Shown one piece after another: positions 12,247-23,632 of a stretch of DNA of 64,000 bases. The stretch is from Mucidula mucida (lineage: Eukaryota > Basidiomycota > Agaricomycetes > Agaricales > Physalacriaceae). Both the position numbers and the translations under genes were made by a program. Location: positions 682,001-746,000 of the forward strand of contig JADNYV010000002.1 of NCBI GenBank assembly GCA_015501055.1, given 5' to 3'. The notes beneath the pieces were generated by a model. The model saw nothing but the letters and a program-made list of their open reading frames with translations, had not been told where the DNA came from and made no database searches. Each line of letters starts with the position of its first letter. Position 1 is the stretch's first letter.

Positions 12247-12364
12247 GTAGTACCGAGTCGGCCGAGTTAGTGTCAAGTGGACAAGTAACGGCAACTCAAC
12301 GGCGACTTAAGATGGAATCGGCAATGTCCGAGCTAACGTTAACGCGACTTGCACCACAACCAGC

Positions 12365-13873
12365 ATGAACACGAATGTCGGCTTCGAGCGCGTCCTCGGG
12401 ACTGGCGGTGGCGGCCTTGTGCTGCCTTCCTCACAGAAAAAGTATTACCAGTCCATCCAGCTGTCTCAAACTAATCGTTTCCAACAGTTGTGAGATTGGC
12501 GCAGCCCTTTGCAAGCAGGGACGCGTCAATGAGGCTGCTCCGTACCTATTCAAGGCAATTAGTGAAGACCCCCACAATATGGATGCTTTCATTGAGATTG
12601 CGTTCATTTGTCCGACCAAAAAAGATAGTATGGAATTCTTGGATGATGGCCTCAAGTTTGGCCGTCAACTCATGCAGAAACGCTTGGGCGCCAGGTGTTT
12701 CGAAGACGAGCATGTTGGCAAATTCTGGAGTATTCTGGATACACGACCATATATGCGTCTCTTGCAGACGCGTGTGCGATTCAACTTCATGATGGAAGAC
12801 TACAAGGCTGCTGTGTAAGTGACGCGTAGACCTTTCGCGTGCACCAGTACCGACCTGAGCCGCCAGTGCAACGTGTACGGAGATAATTCGTTTGTGCCCC
12901 GGAGACAACTTGGACGTTCGGTCTTGGCTTGGTCCTGCTCTCTGTCACGCCAAACGCTACAGCGACGCGCTATGGTTTGCTCAAGTCTACTTGGATTACT
13001 CCCTCGGAACGTACCCTGAAGGCGGAGGGCTGCCCTTCAAGAATCCCAAACGCGACATCTACCCAACAGATGAGGAGTCATGGGAGCGTCTGACATTCAC
13101 GCAATGCTCACTTAGTTACACCGCTGCTTACGCGTCATTCAAACTCTGGGGTGACTGCGAGGGATCGCGTCAATACTTGCAGATTGCTGCTGAAGGCTGT
13201 CGCCATGTCTTGGTCAAGATTTTGGCCAAAATCAAGAAACCAGGTGTGTTGTATCTTTGAATGTTGGCACCTACTAAGATGCGTGCAGCTGAACTTTCCA
13301 TGAGCGCTCGGGCTCACAACAGCACGGAAGATGCGCATGATTATTTGTACAAGGCACAGGATCTGTGGATGGCGGACGATGTGTGGCAATGGGTCAACAA
13401 CAATCGGGAGGCTCAATCGGCAACCCTAAAGTCCTGCGAGAACGAAAGTTGCGGGAAAAGGGAATCGAAAGCTGCAGAATTCAAGCGATGTTCTTCGTGC
13501 CACCAGGTCAGGACGTTCCTGTTCTTTCGATTCGGTTTTTGAATATCACTTCAGGTATCTTATTGCAGTTCTGAGTGTCAGAAAGAGGACTGGAAAAGAC
13601 ACAAATTCGGTAAGAGTTTGCGATGTCAGGGCTTTCTGCGTGCACTTATAGCTTGTCGCAGATTGTAAGCAAAGAGCAGCAATCAAGGCAGCAACGAAAG
13701 CGGTAGCTGAAGGACAGCCCATGCCCAAGGACAGCCCGATGCCAGTTTATACGGCTGACTTTACTGGTGATGCGTTCATTGTCACTGAAGGATCTGCACC
13801 TTCTGGCGTGGTTGTTCCAGATGGGCCGTCCAAGAGTAAGAAGAAGAAGTCAAAAAAGAAGAAGACGAAGTAG
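12365..13873 (+). CDS. MYND zinc-finger protein with helical repeat region
   Basis: Six exons begin at the ATG at 12365 (MNTNVGFERVLGTGGGG). Introns at 12442-12487, after AAGGCTGCTGT near 12815, after AAACCAG near 13247, after CACCAG near 13508 and near 13610 restore one frame. The N-terminal half has TPR-like helices (GAALCKQGRVNEAAPYLFKA, PALCHAKRYSDALWFAQVYL). The C-terminus is a MYND finger: C..ESCGK, RCSSCHQVSYCSSECQ, then DWKRHKFDC, with the usual C/H spacing. The tail is Lys-rich. MYND fingers bind proline-rich partner peptides; no SET domain is seen here. The family is common in basidiomycetes, but the role is not known to me. Confidence 0.88.
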
Positions 13874-14023
13874 GAGGTTGTTATCCTTGCCATGTACTCG
13901 TAGTTGCGCTTTCTGAATTTTGTATCGTGCTGCAAGCGCGACTTGCGGAGAATGCCGCATTGAGCGTGATGACGATCCAGAGACCGAGTTTCCCTCTTAC
14001 TAACCAGCTCAAGCTTTCCTAGC

Positions 14024-15557
14024 ATGAGGCTACCAACGTCTCTGAGGCGTTCTAGTAGGGCTCTCGCGCGACAGCCACTCAAAAAAACATGCAACAGCAT
14101 GTCCTCTGCCGTCCCACAGCGACCGTATACGTTCCACATCGCGAGCAGCTGGGCGGGCAAACCCGAACAACCACAAACCTTCACAAAGACGCCTTTCGCG
14201 CCAAATAGTCCCATTGGCGCATGGAGAGACAAAATGCTGACGCGCAAACCGGGCTCGTCGACGGAAGTCTGGTATCCAAGTGCCGGAGAGGACTTTTTCT
14301 TTATTCAAGAGGTGTGTTGCACTTTGATGTGCTGTGAACAGACTTGACGACTTTCTCTTAGATGAAAAATGCGTCGGTGAGTGCGGCAGTGTGTTGCAGC
14401 TTATTTCCGGGATTCATGTTCCCAAGGGCGTGTCTTTCGGAGTAGCGGATGGCGTCGGCGGCTGGGTGGACAGCGGAATCGATCCTTCGCTATTCTCGCA
14501 GGCGCTCATGTACCACGCCCATCGATATACGCGCAATGCATGGGCCGGCGAGCCAGAGATAGACCCAACGCTGGACTACGCGGAACGAGAAGAGGTTGAG
14601 GGATGGGAGTTGACGCCTTATGAATGTTTAGACCTATCCTTTGGCGGAGTTTGTCGCGAACGTCTTGTCCAAGCAGGTAGGCTACTCTTCACGTTATCGC
14701 CTCGCGACTCATTCCCATCAGGTTCCAGCACAGCGGTCATACTCAGTCTGAATGCATCTTCTGGATTATTACGCACGGCCAAGTGTGTCCAGCCCCCCAT
14801 GCTCACCTTATTGATTCTATATGTTGCCACAGCCTTGGAGACAGTGGTTTCCTTATCATCCGATCTTCTTCAGTCTTCTACAAGCAGGCTACCCAGACAC
14901 ATTTCCTCAATTGTCCCTTGTATGTATACTTCCCAGCGGCATGTTCACACTGCTCACCTTCTCGGCAGCCAACTCACAAAATTGCCCGCCAAGGACGTCC
15001 GTCGTTTCTCAAGGGCATGCATCGATTCTCCTTCTGCAGCTGCAAAGTTTGAAACAACACTGCGGCATGGTGATATTATAATCGCATACGTGAGTAGTCT
15101 CTTTCCCGCCTTGTAACTTTCGACTGACGCGTTCTTCTAGACTGATGGTCTCAGCGATAATGTGTTTCCATCGGAAATCTTGAACATTGTTTCATTAGTG
15201 GGGCGCTCCGGGTTACCGGAAAGCTCTCAAGCTCAATCAATAGCTGACCGCCTGATATCGCACGCACGACATTGTATGTTTAACAAGTACAGAGTCAGCC
15301 CTTTTGAACGTTCGTGATTATCCCTATTTCATTGCTTCAGTCTTCTAAACCGGGTTTGTTATGCAGAGGCGGCCGCTCGAGACGGCAAGTTCTTTCGTGG
15401 AGGTGTAAGTGTTCGTCCCTTGCGCCACGTATTCTTCTAACCGTTCACAATCTCTAGAAAATTGACGAGTGAGGTTGTCCCTTCCTTGGTACTTCAGAGC
15501 TCTAACATTAGTGACAGCGTAACCGTCGTTGTTGCAATAGTCAACGAAACCCTATAG
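14024..15557 (+). CDS. PTC7: Mitochondrial PP2C-type protein phosphatase, PTC7-like
   Basis: This is a Mg/Mn-dependent Ser/Thr phosphatase. The yeast homologue works in mitochondria on coenzyme Q biosynthesis. The first 45 residues are Arg/Ser-rich with no acidic residue, as in a mitochondrial presequence. About nine introns are needed. Splicing restores GEDFFFIQEMKNASGVSFG, then the metal motif VADGVGGWVDSG, SLFSQALMYHAHRY, ANLGDSGFLIIRSSS, the YTDGLSDNVF motif and the final DDVTVVVA, which carries the last metal-binding Asp. One intron begins GTTCGT near 15311 and gives RVSPFEQAAARDG. The stop is TAG at 15555-15557. All core motifs are present, so the enzyme should be active. Confidence 0.93.
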
Positions 15558-15677
15558 AGATTTCATGATTTAGCCTACTAGATATCCGGGACCATTTTGG
15601 ATTCATTAATCTATACCATACAATTGTAGCAACATCAACTTTGTATTTGGCGCAATACATAATACAGACATCAGAAT

Positions 15678-17310
15678 CTACCAAGCAAGAAACGAAAACC
15701 AACCATTCCGAGGTTGCATTTGGACATGCACCATCTCTTCTAACCGGTTACGATTCTTTATGAGAGCATCCCATTTTGCATTTTGTGTGACATTCAAGTC
15801 CGGAATTTGATTGCCCTCTGCATCAAGTTTTGCTGACCACCTGAGCGCCTGCTCATAGCAGTTGACAAGGTCCTTCGGATCGGAGCCCTTCGTCCGTTCT
15901 CCCAGGATTCCTATCAACTTCCAAGCTTCTGACGCTGTCCGTCGCGCTTCGACAAGCAAGTCCTTTGCTGGTTTCTGCAGGAATGGGGAATCGACATAAG
16001 CTGATGCCACTTGAAGTTGCTCTGGTCGTTCCTCCAATTCCTTCGCTGCTAAAGCGTGCGCGACGCGAGACGAAGATTCAACAGCTGATGAAAGCCACTG
16101 AATACACTCCACTGGTTTCTTTCCCATTCCAAATAAAACTTCAGCATGATGTAGCGAAACTACTGATGCTCGCTGGAGCATGGTGGAAGTGTGAAGGGCC
16201 TCGGGAGGAGAGGCGTTACTGGACGACTCGATGGCAGGGAGGAGTGAAGAAGCTGGAGCGCGTCATTTTGGAGGGGTCGGCTTCTTTGAGTTTGCTATTG
16301 GTAGCATAATAGGATGAGAGGGACACAAGTGTAGACGCTAAGACGCGTTGATGTGCGGGTGACGAGGGTAGGGTAAAGGGTACTGCTGACTGGACTGTAT
16401 CGGAGGGCGCACGTCCTTCACATAGCTGGATGGCGCGCGACCACCACGAGATAGCCTCGTCATGTTTTCCGAGGCCATTGCAGACATCCCCGAGTCTCCA
16501 GGCGATGAACGGGCTGGTCTCCCGCACCCAAATTCGCTCATACAGTGCCTTTGCCGCAGGTAGATAATTGCCCCCAACTGTTATCTTTTCGACCATCGCG
16601 GCCTGGTGCTTGAGCAGCAAGGTGAGAGTCCCGGGATGTAGCTTTCCAGCCGCGTCTTTCGCCTCCGCAATAGACAAAGCCTTGGCGAGAGCCTCGACGC
16701 TGTTTGAAAGTCCAAAATTGAGCAGCGCCGAGGGATTGCGTTTTGCTCTGTTGGATTCCGGGTTGAGCATGATGTTGCGCGCTTTGGCGCTGGCAGCAGC
16801 AGTGCGAACGAAATCGCGTCCTTTTCTCCCTAGCCCAGGATCGGTTCCTCCCTTGCTCGTGTCACCATTCCATCCCAGCTGCTCGTCCTCCCAGCCCCAC
16901 TTGACGATGTCTGGGTCCCTGGGTATCGGTGCAAGACGAACATGTTCAAAGTATTGACCATACCCTTCAAGGACACCAACACCGACTATGGAAACCACAG
17001 CACCAACGGCCGCAAGGATTATGAATGTCCGCTTGAGCGTATCGCCCACGGATGCAACTCCGTTCCAGATGAGTTCATTGGGAACGCGCTCGACTGGCTG
17101 AGAGTCTGGTGGACGACGCGGTGTCTCTGTCGACTGTAAACGGGCAAAGTGAACGAGAGGCCGTCTAGCTAGGGATAATCTTGTGTGAAGGACAACAGAA
17201 CGACCATGGCGCAATACCATTCGCGTTTGTGATGAACGTGTCTGAGAAACAGACTGTACCGGCAAATAAGCGGCAAAGTAGCGTCTCGTGGGTATTAAGT
17301 ACTGGCACAT
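15678..17310 (-). CDS. Mitochondrial membrane TPR protein (frame interrupted)
   Basis: The N-terminus is Arg-rich without acidic residues, like a mitochondrial targeting signal. A membrane helix (TFIILAAVGAVVSIVGVGVL) follows at about residues 95-115. The rest is helical repeat (ALYERIWVRETSPFIAWRLG, CNGLGKHDEAISWWSRAIQL, CYEQALRWSAKLDAEG), as in TPR proteins. The frame changes twice between 16225 and 16280. Adding one base at the G4 run 16273-16276 and one near the G3 run 16237-16239 gives a continuous protein (EADPLQNDALQLLHSS, then IESSSNASPPEA). No GT..AG intron explains the shifts. The start could be 17310 or the later Met before VLRHGRSVV. The exact function is unknown. Confidence 0.8.
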
Positions 17311-17402
17311 GCATAACTACAAGCACAAATCCTGCGTATGCAATATTGTCATCTTAGGAGCAGGAATTTATTGGATTGCAATGCAATTTTGGTAGCACAC
17401 GT

Positions 17403-17692
17403 CTATTTCTCCTCAACTGGGTTTAGCACAACCTAGATTGGGTCGTCAGTCACAGTCGCTACGAAATCGCTGTTAGACGCACCTGCTGACCACCCTGGCC
17501 ATTCTCCCATTTCTGGTACCGCAAGTTGGTGACACCACGCTTTTCCGAGATCACCCGCTGTTCCTCCTTCAAGGACGACCGCACAGCGCGAGCAGCAATT
17601 TGACTGTACTTGTTGAATCTATGTCGAGTGTGAGTACAACCGTAGGAGGAACAGACAAAATAAACCAACGTGAAAAGATTGCGCCAGCTCAT
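17403..17692 (-). CDS. ATP15: ATP synthase F1 epsilon subunit, mitochondrial
   Basis: This is the small epsilon subunit of the F1 central stalk. Three exons (17692-17670, 17618-17483, 17432-17403) give 62 residues: MSWRNLFTFNKYSQIAARAV, then SSLKEEQRV, LRYQKWENGQGG and the end VVLNPVEEK. Length, the YSQIAARAVR block and the KYQKWENG-like block match fungal epsilon subunits. Introns are 17619-17669 and 17433-17482. The gene is divergent from the Rab gene with 115 bp between start codons, so they probably share a promoter region. Confidence 0.95.
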
Positions 17693-17807
17693 GGTGGTGG
17701 TTGAGGAGAATGATTCGGCTATATCCGGACATCCACATGCGAATGGCACGTGAGAGAGCTCATGACGCGGTTGCCCTCTTCTCTTGTCTTTCTTCCACGA
17801 CGTTGCG

Positions 17808-18663
<856 letters not shown>

Positions 18664-18842
18664 TTGCGCGCGATGGAATTTGTATCACAAGTCTGGAATG
18701 TTGTACGTTTATCTCATGGCTATCCTTATAGTTGGGCACGTTGTACTTTTTATCTGCATATTATGTTTTAGAGGATGCAATCTAATATTTCAGTTCGTTA
18801 GTACGGTAAAAGCGAGTCGACGACGTAGAGTGATCTTGTTGG

Positions 18843-20850
18843 CTAAGCCTTGGGATCGTTGGCTTTGATTAAAGCCTTTGCTTCAGGGGATTGGGGGATA
18901 ATGCGACAATCAAACGGCTCTGGATGACTCCACCACAATGGTTGGTACAAAGAAGAGAGACTTTGAAGAAGACAAACCTGATTATCCCACTAGTGTATCC
19001 TTCGCACAGCGAGAAATCCCGCTTCGGTACGCTTTCCTTCGGGGGAAGAATTTCGTACACAGCCAGAACCATCGCAATAGCAATGAAAAGAGAATCATCC
19101 GCAAGATGCTGTCCTGGGCAAACTCTGATATATACACGCGTAATAAGCCAAGTTGATCGTTGACATCAAGGACGGTACATACCTCCTGCCGTATCCAAAG
19201 ACGAATTTACGAGGGTCGGGATTCAAGTCATCGTCTTTCTCAGCGCTGTATCGTTCAGGCTGGAACTCAAATGGTTCGGGATACAACTGAGGGTCGTGGA
19301 GAACACCCCTAAGCCAGTTTAAGAGGTTGACGATACTTGGCAGCCTAATGGGACCCTCACCAGGAATTCGGTATCATGATTGATCCCTCTGGAATGAAGT
19401 AACCCGCATATGTATCATCTTTCGCAGCAGCGTGAGGAATGGCAGTCGGAGCGACAGGATTCCACCGGTAGACTTCATAAACCGATCTGACAGAGAGGGT
19501 AGCCGAGTAGAACCTATAACTTGTTTGATCTCAGCTTGTGCTTTGCGCTGAACTTCGGGGTATAGGGACATGGCTAGGAAGAATGATCCGAGGGCAGATA
19601 CTGTCTACGAGCCCTGGTGTTAGCCTGGCGTGGACCTACTTGTGGACATGACCGCACCGTATCAGCACCACCTGAAAAGTGAAGATCAGCATCCACGTCA
19701 TGCAATTGTAGACATATTTCTTACCACCGTAGAAGGCTGCAGTTACCCATTTATAGATGTCTTCCTGTTCTGACGTCGGATTCCTGTTCCTTTTTACGAG
19801 GCTCGCGACGAATGATGGCTGCGCAGTTCCTTCAGCCTGTCAATTATCGGTCAGAACACGAGCAATGAGTTGGACGAATATTCACACCACTTGTCGTTTT
19901 ACCGCATCGTAAGGCTCATTCACGAAGATTTCCATGTGTTGACGGTACAACTCGCCTTTCTTCATCCAATTGAGCCCAAGCCACCGAGGTAGATATTTCA
20001 CTGTTCGCCTCGCATCAAAAGCGGATAACGGGGAGAGGCCACTTACAGAATGGGAAGTTGTCCACCATGTATGCGCCTGGGACTGACGTCTCCGAGAATT
20101 CCAGAGTCGATCGCTCGGCTGAGGCGAGCAAAGGATCCTCTCCGTCTATAAGGTCGTATCCATGTGTGATTTTGAAGACGATTGCAGCCGCGACTCTACG
20201 CACAGGTATGGTTATGGCGTCACATAGAGATAAGTACTGCATACCGACGAATGTGATGCAAAAAGTCTTCAGGACTTTGGAGTAGGTCGACCAAAAAAGC
20301 ACGCGTCTTTTCCTCTTGCAGAGGGCGATAATCCTGCACCTTTCTCGTGTCAAAGCTTCAGATAGCAGCTTTCTAAATTCCCGAAGTCGATTGCCGTAGG
20401 AACTGAGAGGCACTCCCTCACCCCAGCCTACACTGCACACACATTAGACGCAAAGTTATATGACGATGAATGCGCTTACATCTCACCACCCATCACCATA
20501 CGCGGCCTGTTCGAGTATATCGCGCCCCGCTGGTCAAAGAGCTCCGAAATGGCTTTGCGAGAACTCAGAATGATGACGGGTTGGCCGGCAGCGTTGAGAT
20601 AAACAATGTCGCCTGTACTTATTTTGTGAGTCAAGTGTCGTTGTGTCATGGAGTTATGCGCACCGTATTGCCTACTCCATTCCGTAAAATTGAGCCATGG
20701 ATACGGCTTGGCCATATCGAGAGCATTGCCGAGTAGAAGAAGACCCGAGGGACCAGGAGGTAGCGGTCCTCGAGAAATGCGCTTCTTGACGAGGGAAACA
20801 ACGATGACGAGCGCGACGGTAATAAGAGACAAGTACACTCCGGGAGACAT
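18843..20850 (-). pseudogene. Cytochrome P450 monooxygenase, apparently damaged
   Basis: The N-terminal membrane anchor (MSPGVYLSLITVALVIVVSL) and proline hinge (PLPPGPSGLLLLGNA) mark a microsomal class II P450. Splicing over about nine introns restores the I-helix ([20 protein letters not shown]), the K-helix ExxR ([17 protein letters not shown]), the ERY segment (FEFQPERYS) and the heme loop FVFGYGRRVCPGQ. Two faults remain. One is a one-base shift near 20341. The other is a shift just before the K-helix (near 19480), where about 8-10 residues expected between LPSLSDR and EVYRW are missing. The first fault may be a consensus error; the second looks like a real deletion. The C-terminus ends LIKANDPKA at 18843. 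The substrate is unknown. Confidence 0.85.
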
Positions 20851-21151
20851 GGCGAAGGAAGGAGCCTTGAGTCTACCGATTGTGGTCTTTATGCTGGGGC
20901 AGTTCCGGGCGGCTGTCTGGGAGGACACTTATGAAACGAATAACGAAGCGGTGGACGCAGAAAAGAAGGACTTGAATGAGTCTTGACAGGGGATAGCTCT
21001 CCAGGATGGTGTACAACCGAGCTCAAACACAACGGCGAATGAGTGGGGCAGCTAATCTCAGTCTGCCACAGATTGATCAGCGCGTAATCATGGCCGATGC
21101 CAAAGACATTCGCGGACATCATGACTTCTGACAAATGCACTACAGAATAAT
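20851..21151. other. Intergenic or possible 3' exon of the coiled-coil gene
   Basis: A minus-strand open stretch (SEVMMSANVFGIGHDYALIN, then a Pro/Ser-rich tail) could be a last exon of the gene at 21152-22875. It would need an intron ending CTGTAG near 21138. I see no other gene here. Confidence 0.3.
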
Positions 21152-22875
21152 TCAAGTAATGACAGACAGAACATACAGATCTCCGTAATACACACATAAC
21201 TTAACGTCACGCAGGATGGCTGCTACAACGCGTCCACTTCGTTTATAACCTCCCATCCCGAATCCTGCAACGCTATATCTGTCTAAAGAGGTATTATTGA
21301 GTACAACATTTGACAAAAGCGGAGAAACAGGACATACAAGGGCTATAGAAGCACGATTGGTCGAGACTTTCTGCATCAATGCAGGGAGCTTGGCCGTTAC
21401 ACCATCGCCATCGACGTGGTCGGTTATACAAGTATTGATTACATTGATCTGAACGCAGCACCATCAATATACGAGAAGAACCATTGCCCTAAGATTAGGA
21501 AAGACTGACCGAACAGGTTGATACAGCCTTCAAGGCAGAAGTAGAGTTGGGAATTTTGCGCCGCAGAGTGGCAGTCAGAAGTATAGAGGCCCGCTTATTG
21601 GTATATAGAGTCTTGTCTTCGTAGGAAACCAAGGTGGACGCCACTGACTCGGGGGAGTCCAAGGCGGTTTTGATCGACGCAGACTCAGCAGGGGCGACGG
21701 CGTCAGATGATACAGGGGTGGTACACAGGATGGCACAATCCGGAATAAATTACGGAGAGAAGGCGGCATAGGAGGGGAGCAGATTTCAGGAACGTGCGAG
21801 ATATCGGATGGTGGCGCGTCGGGAGGTTTTGAACGATTTGAGAAGAGAGATTTCTTCTATGGTTACATTGAGCAATCGGCGGCTATAGAAGGTTGAACTT
21901 TACCTGGTGCGCGAAAAATGTTGAGATCAAAACTTTTCTTCGTCGTCGTCGCTGGAGGCGGATGGAAATGCGCTGAGGCAGAGCAACGATACGGCGTACT
22001 AATGGCCGGGACGGATGCAGTGGTCGTTCTACAACACCGATCCTGGCACGTAGCCGTTCGTTCTCCTCCAAAGCAATGCTGGCGCGACCCATGAACTCTG
22101 CTCGGAGCTCTCTTTCGACCTCGAGGGCTTGTGCAGACGAGTCGAGGCATTGGGTCATTTGCTTTTGAAGGAAGGAAACGTGTTCAGAGAGATCTGAGCA
22201 TTTTTCTTCGGATGCTGCGAGGCGGAGTTTCGTTATATGCAGCTCGTCGGTAGCGGCGTTAAGCTGAGTGCGGAGAGAATCGTCGTCGGCAGGCTTCAAG
22301 TTCTGGAATTCCAAGGGATCTCCGGGATGAGGAGAAGATGTCATCTTCTGGAAAGCAAGATCCCGTTCGACCAGGAGCTTGTTGTGTTCGAATAAGGTGA
22401 AATTGACTTGAGCTAAACGTGATAATTCGTCTTCCGCGGTCTCTCGCTGCGCACGCTCTTCAGCCAGAAGACTTGAAAGTGATTCGCAATGTTCCTGGTG
22501 CTCCCGCACAGAACGCGACAGCACGGTGTTCTGTGTCCTGACCTTCTTCAAGGCATCAAGCATTTCCATGCGTAGTTTGCGCTCCCAGATGACTTCTGAA
22601 TGTACAGGAGTTTGGATGGGCGTGGTGACTTGAGCCTGGGGATAATCCATTCGACCATCCCGTTCTGTTAAAAGCGCGTCGCGCGTCTCTTCGAGTTCAA
22701 CAGAAAGACGCTTGTTGGTAGATTCAAGCAAGGCGATCTTTTCCTCCACATCGAGAAGCGGAGTACGCGTCGTGGGACTGACATCGCCTCCGTAAGTCCT
22801 TCTCCGGTGATGATGTAATGGTGAGCGCGGAGTGGACGGCGTCAAAGGGGACGATGGCGTAATGGGATGAGGCAT
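21152..22875 (-). CDS. Coiled-coil protein with disordered tail (frame interrupted)
   Basis: The likely start is at 22875 (MPHPITPSSPLTPSTPRSP). A Pro/Ser-rich head is followed by long heptad-rich helices, for example VEEKIALLESTNKRLSVELE, ALKKVRTQNTVLSRSVREHQ and LLAEERAQRETAEDELSRL. The C-terminal part is disordered. The frame must shift near 22026-22036 and again at the G4 run 21715-21718; each is repaired by one added base. Downstream coding then reads SASIKTALDSPESVASTLV and KLPALMQKVSTNRASIALV. The 3' end is uncertain. I do not recognise the family; a cytoskeletal or scaffold role would be a guess. Confidence 0.6.
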
Positions 22876-23632
22876 GGATGGGTTTCGACGGTGCTGTAGT
22901 CGATAAAAGGTGGAATCATTGCTTGTCGGCGTGGGAGGTTTTAAATGCTGAAAGATAGAGACATCAGTAGTGATATTGCTGGGGTTAAAGAAAAGGACTT
23001 GCAGAGTTGGTAATGAGCGTGGGTGTCTGTATAGACAGATCGGGAAGATTAGAAACAAGCGTCAACCGCTTCCTGTGAGCCAACATTGTCCAAGGACAAG
23101 TCGCAGCAAATGGGAAAATTGCTGGGAAAGTGGAATGAGTAACAGAAAACCGTCAAGGCGAGGAGGGGAAGTAGAAGGGAATCTAAAGCATTCATGACAC
23201 TGTGGGGCCTGGCAGTGTCTATAAGTGCACAGTACAGCGCCCGTATAGTGGTTAGGGCTTGCCGACCAACAGAGATGTGATGGTATCAGTCAAGAATGGG
23301 CGCTCTTACCTATGACTTTGTATGGGCGTTCAGAACAGAGGCATCTCCTAGACTTGCATGGCAACAGTTCAATGTCGAAAGCAAAAAACTTATCTTTCGG
23401 AGCGGATGAAATGTGGCTGTGCTATTTCAGGGACAAGAAATTTGCTTGAGGGGCTACGGGCTGGCATGCTCAAGTAACTACAGTACGGACGAGGACAATG
23501 CTATGCAATGAGAGCCGGAGACTGTGACCGTGCTAGAGCTTGGACATTAGACCGTTTGAACTTTGGACGGTAACTGATCGAGTGATCACGTGTTCCTTCT
23601 GTTGTCACCCCCATCGCCTGCAACAGGCTTGG
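22876..23632. other. Intergenic region between divergent genes
   Basis: This 757-bp stretch separates divergent start codons and so must hold both promoters. I see no convincing gene, tRNA or repeat. The short open frames lack protein character. Confidence 0.6.

Noticed and set aside
23236..23300. tRNA-like A-box (TATAGTGGTTAGGGCTTGC)
   Set aside because: No B-box (GGTTCGA-type) follows and no cloverleaf can be drawn.
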